Under the pieces are notes generated by a model. The model had not been told where the DNA came from and searched no databases. It was given only the letters and a program-made list of their open reading frames with translations. DNA of 64,000 bases, taken from Streptomyces sp. SID8352 (lineage in GTDB: Bacteria > Actinomycetota > Actinomycetes > Streptomycetales > Streptomycetaceae). Each line of letters begins with the position of its first letter. Positions within the stretch are counted from its first letter, which is position 1. Of this stretch, positions 8,740 through 17,336 are shown piece by piece. Location of the stretch: positions 58,276 through 122,275 of the forward strand of contig NZ_WWGX01000043.1 in the NCBI RefSeq assembly GCF_009862265.1. Direction: 5' to 3'. The translations under genes were made by a program, and so were the position numbers.

Positions 8740-9267
8740 TCAACCGTGGAGCGCCCGGTGCTCCCGCGCCAGTTCCCCGTAAGCCGTGCCGTTGCGCGTG
8801 ATCCCCTCGCGCTCCTCGGCGGTCAGCTCCCGGCGGACCTTCGCGGGCACCCCGGCCACCAGCGACCCCGGCGGCACCCGCATCCCCTGCGGCACCAGCG
8901 CCTGCGCCGCGACCAGCGAACCCGCGCCGATCTCCGCGCCGTTGAGCACCGTGGCGCCCATGCCGATCAGGCAGTCGTCCCCGACGGACGCGCCGTGCAC
9001 CACCGCGTTGTGCCCGATCGACACCCGCTCCCCGACCGTCACCGGGAAACCGGGATCGGCGTGCAGGGTGCAGTTGTCCTGCACGTTGCTGTCCGCGCCG
9101 ACGGAGATCCGCTCCGTGTCGCCCCGCAGCACCGCCCCGTACCAGACGCTCGTCCCCCGGCCCAGCGTCACGTCGCCGAGGACGGACGAGGTCGGTGCCA
9201 GGAAGGCGGCCGCGGCCACCTCGGGCCGCTTGCCGCCGATCGCGCCGATCAACGCCTTGTGGGTCAT
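8740..9267 (-). CDS. gamma-carbonic anhydrase family protein
   Basis: 175 residues made almost entirely of left-handed beta-helix hexapeptide repeats. The family motif set is present: RGDTERISVGADSNVQDNCTLHAD, VSIGHNAVVHGASVGD and GMGATVLNG. Three His residues (in CTLHAD, IGHN and VVHG) match the zinc ligands of gamma-class carbonic anhydrases. An ATG at 9267 with GGGAGG upstream sets the start. Catalysis (reversible CO2 hydration) has not been shown for many bacterial homologues, so the functional name is family-level. It lies tail-to-tail with dedA and head-to-head with an acyltransferase that also uses the left-handed beta-helix fold. Confidence 0.9.
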   Translation of the reverse strand: MTHKALIGAIGGKRPEVAAAAFLAPTSSVLGDVTLGRGTSVWYGAVLRGDTERISVGADSNVQDNCTLHADPGFPVTVGERVSIGHNAVVHGASVGDDCLIGMGATVLNGAEIGAGSLVAAQALVPQGMRVPPGSLVAGVPAKVRRELTAEEREGITRNGTAYGELAREHRALHG

Positions 9268-9374
9268 GCGTACCTCCCGTTCGGATGATGCACGGCACCG
9301 TACGCCACCCCGTGGGGTGAAGATCACAGGAGTCCGGCACCGCGCCCGGAGCGGGCCCTGAGTACGGTGAGCGG

Positions 9375-10199
9375 GTGCCCAAGCGGAAGAACACGTTCTC
9401 GTCCTGGCCGAGCCGTCTCGCGCAGCGGGCCGTCCACGCGGGCTGGGACTGGGTGCGGCGCACCGGTTCCGTCACCGCCGAGCACCCCGGCCGCCTCCGC
9501 TTCGGCGCGCTGGGCACCGGCACCCGGCTCGCCTTCCCCCTCGGCACCGTCTTCGGCGAACCCTGGATCCACCTCGGTGCCCACTGCGTCATCGGGGAGC
9601 AGGTCACCCTGACCGCCGGTCTGATGCCCGACCTCGACCTCGGCCCCGAGCCGATCCTGCGCGTCGGCGACGGGGTCGTCCTGGGCCGGGGCAGCCATGT
9701 CATCGCGGACACCTCGGTCACCATCGGCAGCGACTGCTACATCGGCCCCTACGTCTACGTGACCTCCACCAACCACTCCTACGACGACCCCCACCAGCCC
9801 ATCGGCAAGCAGTGGCCCCGGATGGAACCGGTGGAGATCGGCCCCGGCTGCTGGATCGGCACCGGCGCGGTCGTCCTGCCCGGCGCCCGGATCGGACGGA
9901 ACGTGGTGGTCGCCGCCGGGGCCGTGGTGCGGGGCACGGTCCCCGACCACGCGGTGGTGGCGGGCGCCCCGGCCCGTGTCGTACGGCGCTGGACGCCGGA
10001 CGGGGGCTGGCGGCCGCCGCTGCGGACCCCGGCGCCGGTGCCGCTGCCGGAGGGGATCACCCCGGAGCAGTTGCGGGCGCTGTCGGCGCTGGAGGAGGGC
10101 GCGGCGGCGGACGTGCCCTCCACCACCGCTCCCGCCGCGCCGGACGCCCGGGGCGGGGGGAAGGCGGCGGGGTCGGCGGAACCGACGGCGGACGACTGA
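9375..10199 (+). CDS. left-handed beta-helix acyltransferase
   Basis: 274 residues from GTG 9375. The N-terminal 45 residues are basic and aromatic, then hexapeptide repeats run to about residue 205, including GSHVIADTSVTIGSDCYIG, the conserved NHSYDDP loop with catalytic-type His, and CWIGTGAVVLPGARIGRNVVVAAGAVV, typical of maltose/galactoside O-acetyltransferases and NeuD-like enzymes. The last 65 residues are a low-complexity Ala/Pro tail. It probably transfers an acetyl group to a sugar or cell-surface glycan; the acceptor is unknown. Short intergenic distance to the divergent carbonic-anhydrase-like gene (about 100 bases). Confidence 0.85.
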   Translation: MPKRKNTFSSWPSRLAQRAVHAGWDWVRRTGSVTAEHPGRLRFGALGTGTRLAFPLGTVFGEPWIHLGAHCVIGEQVTLTAGLMPDLDLGPEPILRVGDGVVLGRGSHVIADTSVTIGSDCYIGPYVYVTSTNHSYDDPHQPIGKQWPRMEPVEIGPGCWIGTGAVVLPGARIGRNVVVAAGAVVRGTVPDHAVVAGAPARVVRRWTPDGGWRPPLRTPAPVPLPEGITPEQLRALSALEEGAAADVPSTTAPAAPDARGGGKAAGSAEPTADD

Positions 10200-10758
10200 C
10201 CGAGGCCGGCGGAACCGGCGGCGGACGGCTGACCGGGGCCGCCTCGGGCCGAACCGGGGCTGCCTCGGGCCGGGCGGGGACCGCCTGGGCCGACCAGGTC
10301 ATTCCGGGTCGGGCGGGCGCGCCCTGAGACGAACCGGACCGCCTCTGGCCGGGCGGGCCCGCCTTGAATCGACCGGGAACCGCCCGGGCGGCGCCGTGCC
10401 CCCGCTCCCGCCCCGCGTCCCCGCACTCGCTCCCGTTCCAGGGGACCTCCGCGCTCGTCGTCGCTCCGGTGCGCCTGCGTCACCGGCTCCTGCGGCGGGC
10501 CCGGACCTCCCCGTTCGGGTCGACCTCGGCTTCGCCGGGTCCCCCGCGGTCCCGTCTCCCGTCCACGCCGCAGGGCGCCCGGCTCCCGGTCCGGCTCCGG
10601 GTGCCCGCCCGGTCCGCGCCGCCCCCGCCCCGACTCCGCCCCGCCCGGGCCCGCCAGGTCCGCTCCCGGCTCCGGGCGTCCGGGGCCGCGCGGTCGTCGT
10701 GGCGCCCGTCCCCTGAGACGGCGGGCCGTCCGAGGGCGCCGGTTGCTAGCGTGCGGCC
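10200..10758. other. 559-base intergenic stretch with degenerate GC-rich repeats
   Basis: Nothing coding is supported. The first 130 bases contain imperfect repeats of a 20-30-base unit built on GGCCGCCTCGGGCCGAACC-like sequence, continuous with the low-complexity 3' end of the acyltransferase gene. The remainder is Pro/Arg-coding-like low-complexity DNA in every frame. The promoter of the following YbaK-like gene must lie near 10700-10750. Confidence 0.5.
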
Positions 10759-11334
10759 ATGCGCGCACCCATCGGTGACTTCGACCACGCCACGCCCGTC
10801 CCGGACTGCCTCGACGAACTGACCGCCCCGGTCGCCACCGCCGTGCGCGGCTGGAGCGGCGCCGTCCCGGTGGAGCGGATCCTCTACGTCGACACCGACC
10901 CGCGGTGGGCCGACACCGCCGTCTTCGTCGAGCACTACGGCCGCGACCTGCTGGAGCGGTCCGCGAACTGCGTGGTGGTGGCCGGCCGGCGCGGCGGCGG
11001 GACCACGCTCGCCGCCTGCGTGGTGCTCTCCACCACCCGGGTCGACGTCAACGGGGTCGCGCGCCGCACGCTCGGAGCCCGCAAGGCGTCCTTCGCCCCG
11101 ATGGACACGGCCACCGGCGAGAGCGGCATGGAGTACGGCGGCATCACGCCCGTCGGCCTGCCCGACGGCTGGCCGGTCCTGGTGGACTCGGCCGTCGTCG
11201 ACCTGCCCTACGTCCTCGTCGGCAGCGGTCGCCGCCGGGGCAAGCTCCTGGTGCCGGGCAAGGCCCTCGCGGAACTGCCGGGCGCGGAGGTGGTCGACGG
11301 GCTCGGGGTGCCCCTGGCTCCCCCTGAGGGCTGA
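10759..11334 (+). CDS. YbaK/EbsC-family aminoacyl-tRNA deacylase-like protein
   Basis: 191 residues. The YbaK domain is recognisable from VVVAGRRGGGTTLAACVV (strand-loop), RTLGARKASFAPMDTATG and the hallmark YGGITPVGLPDGWPVLVD (GGxxPxG motif). Family members hydrolyse mischarged Cys-tRNA(Pro), Ala-tRNA(Pro) or related tRNAs in trans; specificity cannot be assigned from sequence. About 45 residues precede the domain, as in other actinobacterial members. Monocistronic, convergent with the DUF4232 gene. Confidence 0.85.
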   Translation: MRAPIGDFDHATPVPDCLDELTAPVATAVRGWSGAVPVERILYVDTDPRWADTAVFVEHYGRDLLERSANCVVVAGRRGGGTTLAACVVLSTTRVDVNGVARRTLGARKASFAPMDTATGESGMEYGGITPVGLPDGWPVLVDSAVVDLPYVLVGSGRRRGKLLVPGKALAELPGAEVVDGLGVPLAPPEG

Positions 11335-11432
11335 GCACCGGGCCGCCCGGCGTGCCCCGGGGCGGGCGGACGGTCCCGGACCGGGGTGGGCGGACGGCCG
11401 TGGCCCCGTCCGGTGACGCTCCCGAGGGGCCA

Positions 11433-12242
11433 CTACCGCTGCCGGGTGTCGGCCTGCCGCATCGAGGCGACGGCGCCGTCCACCGTCGAGTCGTACAGGC
11501 CGAGCCGGGGGACGGAGACGCGGACCCGGGAGCCGAGGGGGACGCTGCGGATGTCGGCGGCGGCCATGTGCGCCGGGCTCAGCAGGATGTTCATCTCGTT
11601 GACACGCTTCCGGGCGCCGCTGGCCCTCCCGCCGGGGGCCAGGTCGAGGACGGCGTACGCCTTCGCACCCGCGGGCAGGGCGTGATCCGGGCCGCCGATG
11701 CCCCCGGGGACCAGGGGCCGGAGGTTGCGCTCCCGCCCGGAGCCGCCCCGGTTGCCGAGGCCGACGTCGGGGATCTGGTCCAGGACGCACGCGGTGGTCC
11801 CGGTGTTGGCCACCTCGATGATCCGCCGCGACCCGTCCGGGCGGACGTTCAGGGCGAGTTGCCCCATGGTGCAGGAGTCCTCCAGGGGGCCCTCCTCCGC
11901 GTTGCCCGCCGTGTCGTCCGCCGGGGAGCCGTTCGACGCCTCGGGCGCCCTCGTGCCGAGGAGCGCCTGCGGGCTCCGGCCCCGGCCGTCGTCGGGAGTC
12001 TCCCCGGCGGAGGACGGGCCGTCCGGCTCCGGTGTCCCGACCGGGGGTACGGAGGGGCCCGGCTCCGCTTCCACCGTGTCGGCCACGGAGGCGGAGGCGC
12101 TCGTGCCGGCCGCGGAGGCACTTCCCTCCGGCCGGACCGGGGCGGAGACCGACCCGTCGCCGCCCGAACAGGCGGTGAGACCCAGGGCCAGGGCCGCGGC
12201 GGTGACGGCGAGCGGGACGCGGCGCTGAGGTCGGGTAGGCAT
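11433..12242 (-). CDS. secreted lipoprotein with DUF4232 domain
   Basis: 269 residues. The N-terminus is a lipoprotein signal: basic start, hydrophobic core ending LALGLTAC with the lipobox Cys at about residue 25. A 90-residue Ser/Pro/Glu-rich spacer follows, then the DUF4232 beta-sandwich (CTMGQLALNVRP, IIEVANTGTTACVLDQIPDVGL, AYAVLDLAPG) with two Cys positioned for a disulfide. Such proteins are anchored outside the membrane. Function is unknown, though many Streptomyces carry several copies. Divergent from the large NB-ARC regulator; the shared intergenic region holds a perfect inverted repeat at 12326. Confidence 0.85.
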   Translation of the reverse strand: MPTRPQRRVPLAVTAAALALGLTACSGGDGSVSAPVRPEGSASAAGTSASASVADTVEAEPGPSVPPVGTPEPDGPSSAGETPDDGRGRSPQALLGTRAPEASNGSPADDTAGNAEEGPLEDSCTMGQLALNVRPDGSRRIIEVANTGTTACVLDQIPDVGLGNRGGSGRERNLRPLVPGGIGGPDHALPAGAKAYAVLDLAPGGRASGARKRVNEMNILLSPAHMAAADIRSVPLGSRVRVSVPRLGLYDSTVDGAVASMRQADTRQR

Positions 12243-12325
12243 GAGAGGTCCTCAAGGGGTGTGGGGGAAGACCGGATTCAGGTCAACTCCACCACCGGGT
12301 GCCGCGCCGTCACCAGGAAGTCGCA

Positions 12326-12359
12326 CCGGCAGAAGTACGGTCCTGCATACTTCTGCCGG
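12326..12359. promoter_or_regulatory. 12+10+12 perfect inverted repeat in a divergent promoter region
   Basis: CCGGCAGAAGTA at 12326-12337 and its exact reverse complement at 12348-12359 flank a 10-base spacer. It lies 84 bases upstream of the lipoprotein start and 65 bases upstream of the NB-ARC regulator start. It is a candidate operator for either gene, or an autoregulatory site for the NB-ARC regulator; a structured 5' leader is an alternative. Confidence 0.6.
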
Positions 12360-12423
12360 ACCCGGAACCCGCCCGCGCGCGCCCGGGGACGCACCGGCCA
12401 CGGCACTCACGGGAGACCGCACG

Positions 12424-14715
12424 ATGAGCACCGGCACCGCCGATTCCGCCCGCGGGGAGTTCGCGTCGCTGCTGCGCGGCCTGCGCGGGCGGGCCGGGCT
12501 CAGCCAGGAGGAACTGGCCCACCGGGCCGGACTGAGCGTGCGGGCGGTCGCCGACATGGAACGCGGACGGACCCGGGGCCCGCAGCGCCGCACGGTGGCC
12601 GCGCTGGTGGCGGCGCTCGCGCCCGGCGAGGCCGGGGCCGAGGCGCTGGAGCGCGCCGCCGCCGGGGGCCGGCCCCGCCCGAGGGCGACCCCCGCGGCAC
12701 CCGCCGGGCTGCGACTGCCGCGCGACGTGGGGGACTTCACCGCCCGCGACGCGGATCTCGCCCGGCTGCGCGCGCTGGCCGTCGACCCCGGCACCGGGGA
12801 CCCGCCGGTGGTCCTGGTCACCGGCCAGCCGGGGCTGGGCAAGACGGCCTTCGCGGTGCGGGCCGCCCACGGCCTCGCAGAGCGCTACCCCGACGGACAG
12901 CTCGCCGTCGACCTGCACGGCACGCGGACGCCCCCGGCGGACCCGCGCGAGGTCCTCTTGGTGCTCCTGCGGGCGTGCGGGATCGCCGAGAACACCGTGC
13001 CGCAGGACACCGAGGGCCGCGCGGACCTGTTCAGGACCGTGGCCGCGGAGCGGAGGATGCTGCTGCTCCTCGACGACGCCGCCGACGAGGACCAGCTCCG
13101 GCCGCTGCTGCCCGCCGCCGGTCCGGTGCTGACCCTGGTCACCAGCCGCAACGCCCTCACCGGGCTGGAGGGCGCGCACCGCTTCTCGCTCGGGGTGCTG
13201 CGCCGAGAGGAGTCCGTCGCCCTGTTCAGCCGGGTCATCGGTCCGGAGCGGGTGGCGGCCGAGGCGCAGGCGGCGCGTGATCTGGCCGATCTGTGCGGGC
13301 AGTTGCCGCTGGCGGTGCGGATCGCCGCCCAGCGGCTGGCGGCCCGGCCGCAGGAGCGGCTCGCCCGGCTCGCGGCCCAACTCGCCGATGAGGGAAGGCG
13401 GCTGGACGCCCTGCGGGCCGGGGACCTCCAGGTGCGGGCGACGTTCGCCCTCTCCTACGGGCTGCTGGACCCCCTGGCGCGGCGGGTGCTGCGGCGCGCC
13501 ACGCTGGCCGCCGGTCCCGACTTCTCCCCGCAGACCGCCGCGCTGCTCGCGGGGACGACGCTGCGGGAGGCCGAGCGGTGCGCGGAGGAACTGGCCGACC
13601 GGGGGCTGCTGCAACCGGACCCGGCCGCCGAGCGCTACCGCTTCCACGACCTGCTCCGCCTGTTCGCCGCCGAGCAGTTGGCCGAGGACGACCCCGCCGG
13701 ACTCGCCCGGGCCCAGGAGACCACCGCCCTCTGGACCCTGGCGCGCGCCACCGCGGCGGCGCTCCACTTCGACCCCGAGCGCTCCCCGGCCGGTGACCCG
13801 GACCGGGCCACCGCGCCCCACGGGACCGAGGAGGCGCGAAGCTGGCTGGAGGAGGAGCGGGCGCAGTGGCTCGACGCCCTGGGCCGGGCGCTCGCCGACG
13901 GGCACCACCGGGAGGTCCTGGACACGGCGGAGGCCATGCACTGGTTCTCGGACCGCGCCCAGGAGTGGGAGCAGTGGGCGCGGGTGTTCCTCGACTCGGT
14001 GGCCGCCGCCCGGGCGCTGGGCAGCAGGAGGGACGAGGCCGTCCACCTCAACTACCTTGCCTGGGCATACAACCTGTGCGTCCGCGACCCCGCCTCCGGG
14101 CTGGCCACGGCCCGGGCGGCGCTGGCCGTGGCGCGCGAGGTGGGCGACCTCCTCCAGGAAGGCTGGGCCCACGGGTACGGGGCGGGCGCGCTGCAGCGGC
14201 TCGGGCGCCACGAGGAGGCGGAGACGTGGCTGGAGGAGTCCGCCGACTGCCACCGCCGGAACCCCGCGCCGCAGGCCCGGCTGGCGGAGCTGTCCACGCT
14301 CAACGCGCTGGGCGCGCATCTGCGGTCCATGGGGCGGGCCGGGGAGGCGCTGGACCTCCACCGGCGCAGCGAGGCACTGTGCCGGGTCGGGATCCCCGGT
14401 CAGTCCGCCGAACTCCTGGCGCTCTACCGGGACAACACGTTCCACCACCTCGCCCGCGACCTCGGCGGGCTGGAGCGCTGGGCGGAGGCGGAGCCGCTGC
14501 TGCGCCGCGCCCTGGTCGGCTTCGAGACGGCCGGGATGGCCGCGTGGAGCGAGCCGGTCCGCCTCGACCTCGCCATCACCCTGCGGCGGCTGGGCCGTTC
14601 GGCGGAGGCCCGCGCGATGCTGGAGGCGGCCCGCCGGGGGCTGGCCGAGCAGAGCCATCCCCGGCAGGCGGAGGCCGAACTGGAGCTGATGGAGGCGATC
14701 AGGTCCGGTTCCTGA
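12424..14715 (+). CDS. XRE-HTH / NB-ARC / TPR signal-transduction regulator
   Basis: 763 residues. Residues about 12-65 form an XRE helix-turn-helix (LRGRAGLSQEELAHRAGLSV). An NB-ARC (STAND) ATPase follows, with Walker A GQPGLGKTAF near residue 135, Walker B-like MLLLLDDAAD near 220, TLVTSRN, and GQLPLAVRIAAQRL of the ARC part. The last 270 residues are TPR-like helical repeats (for example EEAETWLEESADCHRR and GEALDLHRRSEALCR). This is the AfsR-type layout but with an XRE instead of a SARP DNA-binding domain. It is expected to oligomerise on ligand sensing with ATP and to act on DNA; targets are unknown. The ATG at 12424 is chosen because the HTH begins directly after it. Confidence 0.9.
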   Translation: MSTGTADSARGEFASLLRGLRGRAGLSQEELAHRAGLSVRAVADMERGRTRGPQRRTVAALVAALAPGEAGAEALERAAAGGRPRPRATPAAPAGLRLPRDVGDFTARDADLARLRALAVDPGTGDPPVVLVTGQPGLGKTAFAVRAAHGLAERYPDGQLAVDLHGTRTPPADPREVLLVLLRACGIAENTVPQDTEGRADLFRTVAAERRMLLLLDDAADEDQLRPLLPAAGPVLTLVTSRNALTGLEGAHRFSLGVLRREESVALFSRVIGPERVAAEAQAARDLADLCGQLPLAVRIAAQRLAARPQERLARLAAQLADEGRRLDALRAGDLQVRATFALSYGLLDPLARRVLRRATLAAGPDFSPQTAALLAGTTLREAERCAEELADRGLLQPDPAAERYRFHDLLRLFAAEQLAEDDPAGLARAQETTALWTLARATAAALHFDPERSPAGDPDRATAPHGTEEARSWLEEERAQWLDALGRALADGHHREVLDTAEAMHWFSDRAQEWEQWARVFLDSVAAARALGSRRDEAVHLNYLAWAYNLCVRDPASGLATARAALAVAREVGDLLQEGWAHGYGAGALQRLGRHEEAETWLEESADCHRRNPAPQARLAELSTLNALGAHLRSMGRAGEALDLHRRSEALCRVGIPGQSAELLALYRDNTFHHLARDLGGLERWAEAEPLLRRALVGFETAGMAAWSEPVRLDLAITLRRLGRSAEARAMLEAARRGLAEQSHPRQAEAELELMEAIRSGS

Positions 14716-15192
14716 CCCGGGCCGTCCTCCCCGCCGCCGGGCGGCCCCCGGGCCCCGGAGCCGGCTCCGGAGCCGGCCCCGGAGGCCGTCGCCCTCCGCG
14801 GTGCCGGGCGGGACCGGAGCGCGGGCCCTCGCGGACCGTGCCGTGCCGGGGCGGGCGAGGGCACGGCACGGCCCACGGGGCGAGCCGGACCGGGGGGGCT
14901 CAGCGCGAGCCGGACCGGGCCGATGGTGGTGCGCACGCCCGGCGGTCGCCCCGGTCCGGGCCGTCCTCGCCGCGCCGCGCCGCGCCGCGCCGCGGCGACG
15001 GACACCGGACGGCCGGGCCGTCCCGCCCGCCGTGCCGGTACCCCGTCACCGGAACGGCCCCCGGTCACCAGCCCGCTTCGGCCGCCGGTCCCCTCGCCCA
15101 CCGGGTCCCGCGAGCCGCCCGTCCGCCCGCGCCTGCCCACCCCTGAACACCGTCCGCGGACGCCCGTCCCCGGGCCAGGGGACTCCCCGGGG
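14716..15192. other. 477-base gap between convergent genes
   Basis: No gene is supported. Besides the hairpin at 14836 it holds a short five-base-period GC repeat (CGCGC units near 14969-14995). Open frames here are low-complexity Arg/Pro. Confidence 0.5.
14836..14871. terminator. 12-bp perfect stem hairpin, likely terminator
   Basis: CCGTGCCGTGCC (14836-14847) pairs exactly with 14860-14871 across a 12-base loop. It sits 120 bases past the stop of the NB-ARC regulator and upstream (on its 3' side) of the minus-strand CoA-binding gene. No U-tract is present, which is normal for Streptomyces terminators. Confidence 0.6.
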
Positions 15193-15603
15193 TCACCCGT
15201 CCAGGCGGGGGATCTCGATGGCGGGGCAGCGGTCCATGACCATCTCCAGCCCGGCCGCGCGGGTCCGGTCGTAGGCGGCCCCGTCGACCACCCCGAGCTG
15301 GAACCAGACCGCGCGGGCGCCCTTGGCCACCGCCCCGTCGGCCACCGCGCCGGCCTGCTCGCTGTTGACGAACACGTCCACCACGTCGACGTCGAACGGG
15401 ATCTCCGCCAGCGAGGCGTACCCCCGCTCGCCGTGCACCGTCTCCGCCTTGGGATGCACGGGCACGACCCGCTTGCCGAAGCGCTGGAGCACCTCCGCGA
15501 CGCCGTACGCCGCGCGCTGCCGGTTGGACGACAGGCCGACGACGGCCCAGGTGTCGCCCAGCCCGGTCAGAATCCTGCGGACGGTCGCCTCATCGCCGTA
15601 CAC
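15193..15603 (-). CDS. CoA-binding domain protein (YccU type)
   Basis: 136 residues from a GTG at 15603 with GAGGAGG upstream. It is a stand-alone CoA_binding Rossmann domain: WAVVGLSSNRQRAAYGVAEVLQRFGKRVVPVHP at the nucleotide-binding site, IPFDVDVVDVFVNSEQAG, ARAVWFQLGVVD, and MVMDRCPAIEIPRL with the conserved Cys-Pro near the C-terminus. The length and C-terminal Cys match bacterial YccU-like proteins, which bind CoA; the biological role is not settled. Confidence 0.88.
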   Translation of the reverse strand: MYGDEATVRRILTGLGDTWAVVGLSSNRQRAAYGVAEVLQRFGKRVVPVHPKAETVHGERGYASLAEIPFDVDVVDVFVNSEQAGAVADGAVAKGARAVWFQLGVVDGAAYDRTRAAGLEMVMDRCPAIEIPRLDG

Positions 15604-15722
15604 GTGCGGCCTCCTCGTATGTCGCGGACGGCACCGGTTCGTCCCGTCCCCACCCCGGACAACCGACGGCACGGTGCGGGGATTCCCGCGCGCCGTGCCC
15701 CCGGGGCGCCTACGCTCGGCAC

Positions 15723-16433
15723 GTGCTGCGCATCATCGACGCCCGGAGCGGGGAGCCGGTTCCCGCCGCCCCCGCCCGCCGTGCCCCGACCCGCGTCATG
15801 GCCCACGTGCCGGACGGCGATCCCACCGGCCTGCGGGTGCTGCTCGTGGCGGACCTCCTGGTCCGTGCCCTGGAACTGGGCGGCACCCCCGTGTGGGCGG
15901 TGCTCCCGCCCGGCGCGCGGCCCCGCCCGGACGCGACCCGGCTGGGCGTCCGGCCCTTCGAGGACGGCGCGGACGGCGCCCCCGACGGGACCCGCACGCT
16001 CCATGTCGCGGCGGAGGGAGCCGCGCCCCCGGACGGCCCCGTCGTCGCGGTCGCCCCCGTCCGGGCGGCCGACCCGGACCCGTCGGCCGCCGCCGATCCG
16101 GACGCCCTGCGGGCGGCCCTGCTCCGACGCCACCACCACACGCCCCTGGAGCTCGGCGCGGACGCACTCGACACGGCCCGCGGCGCGCTGCTGGACCGGC
16201 GCCGGGCCGTCGCCGACTGGGCCCGCCACCCCTCGCGCCCCGTTCCGGACACCGTGCGCGAGCGGCTCCGCGCCGCCTGGAACGACGACCTGGACGCCCC
16301 CGGCGTCCTCGCCGTCCTGACCGAGACCGCCGCCGACCCCGGCCTCCCGGAGGGCGCCCGTTTCGAGATCCACGCCCACGCCGACCGCTTCCTCGGCCTC
16401 GGGCTGACCGCCGCCGTCGGCACCCCGCCGTGA
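15723..16433 (+). CDS. cysteinyl-tRNA-synthetase-like protein without catalytic motifs
   Basis: 236 residues from GTG 15723. The start LRIIDARSGEPVP and the following VLLVADLLVRALELGGTPVW parallel the N-terminus of CysRS/MshC (LxLYDTxxGxxxP ... FDVLRRxLExRG), and RLRAAWNDDLDAPGVLAVL parallels the CysRS segment after KMSKS. The zinc-binding Cys (CGPTVY), HIGH and KMSKS motifs are all missing and the central Rossmann part is shortened. It is therefore a catalytically inactive relative rather than an active synthetase. It sits in a run of small housekeeping genes, and its intact, GC3-rich frame argues for retained function. The role is unknown. Confidence 0.7.
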   Translation: MLRIIDARSGEPVPAAPARRAPTRVMAHVPDGDPTGLRVLLVADLLVRALELGGTPVWAVLPPGARPRPDATRLGVRPFEDGADGAPDGTRTLHVAAEGAAPPDGPVVAVAPVRAADPDPSAAADPDALRAALLRRHHHTPLELGADALDTARGALLDRRRAVADWARHPSRPVPDTVRERLRAAWNDDLDAPGVLAVLTETAADPGLPEGARFEIHAHADRFLGLGLTAAVGTPP

Positions 16434-16486
16434 CCCCGCCCGACCGCGCCGTGGGGGGCCCGGCGGCGGACGCATAGGCTGGGCGG

Positions 16487-17113
16487 ATGCAGGACGAGTA
16501 CCGGACGGTCGCCCGCGCGGGCGTGCACGAGACCGAGATCAACCGCTCGCGCTTCCTCTGCGCCCTCGCCCCCGCGGCCACCGAGGAGGAGGCCCAGGCG
16601 TTCATCGCGGGGGTGCGCAGGGAGCACGCCGCCGCCACCCACAATTGCTGGGCCTACGTCATCGGCGCCGACGCCTCCGTGCAGAGGGCCAGCGACGACG
16701 GAGAGCCCGGCGGCACCGCGGGCGTCCCCATGCTCCAGATGCTGCTGCGCCGCGACATGCGGTACGTCGTCGCCGTCGTCACCCGCTACTACGGGGGCGT
16801 CAAGCTCGGCGCGGGCGGTCTGATCCGCGCCTACGGCGGCGCCGTCGGGGAGGCCCTGGACGATCTGGGCACCCTCACCCGCCGCCGGTTCCGCCTGGCC
16901 ACGGTGACCGTCGACCACCAGCGGGCCGGGAAGCTCCAGAACGACCTGCGCGCCACCGGACGCACCGTGCGCAACGTCCGCTACGCCGAGGACGTCACCC
17001 TGGAGATCGGGCTGCCCGACGCCGACGTGGACGCCTTCCGCGGCTGGCTGGCGGACGCCACGGCGGGCACCGCCACGTTCGAACCGGGCGGCGAGGCGTA
17101 CGGCGACGCATGA
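16487..17113 (+). CDS. IMPACT/YigZ family protein
   Basis: 208 residues. The UPF0029 N-terminal domain shows the family sequence: INRSRFLCALAPAATEEEAQ, THNCWAYVIG, SDDGEPGGTAGVPMLQML and VVTRYYGGVKLGAGGLIRAY. The C-terminal DUF1949-type domain runs to LADATAGT. Bacterial YigZ proteins are structurally related to elongation-factor G domain IV; a role in ribosome or translation control is suspected but unproven. Complete, with ATG at 16487. Confidence 0.93.
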   Translation: MQDEYRTVARAGVHETEINRSRFLCALAPAATEEEAQAFIAGVRREHAAATHNCWAYVIGADASVQRASDDGEPGGTAGVPMLQMLLRRDMRYVVAVVTRYYGGVKLGAGGLIRAYGGAVGEALDDLGTLTRRRFRLATVTVDHQRAGKLQNDLRATGRTVRNVRYAEDVTLEIGLPDADVDAFRGWLADATAGTATFEPGGEAYGDA

Positions 17114-17336
17114 GACCCGCCGTCCCCGCGCGGCCCGCCTCCCGCCCGGAAGGTGCCGGTCGGCCCGAGGGAAACCCCGAAACGGGACGGATTCGGGCAA
17201 AGTCCCCGTGTGTGCGGGGAGAGGGCCGCGGAGGCACTAGCGTGGTCGGGGGCCGGCTCCCAGCCGGTCCGGCGGACGGACGCGGCCGACGGCGGCCGGG
17301 AGCGGTGGGGGCGGACATGCGGGGCGGAGCGTACCG

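Noticed and set aside
10364..10822. 152-codon plus-strand frame overlapping the YbaK-like start
   Set aside because: Low-complexity Pro/Arg/Ser translation in repeat-rich DNA; no family.
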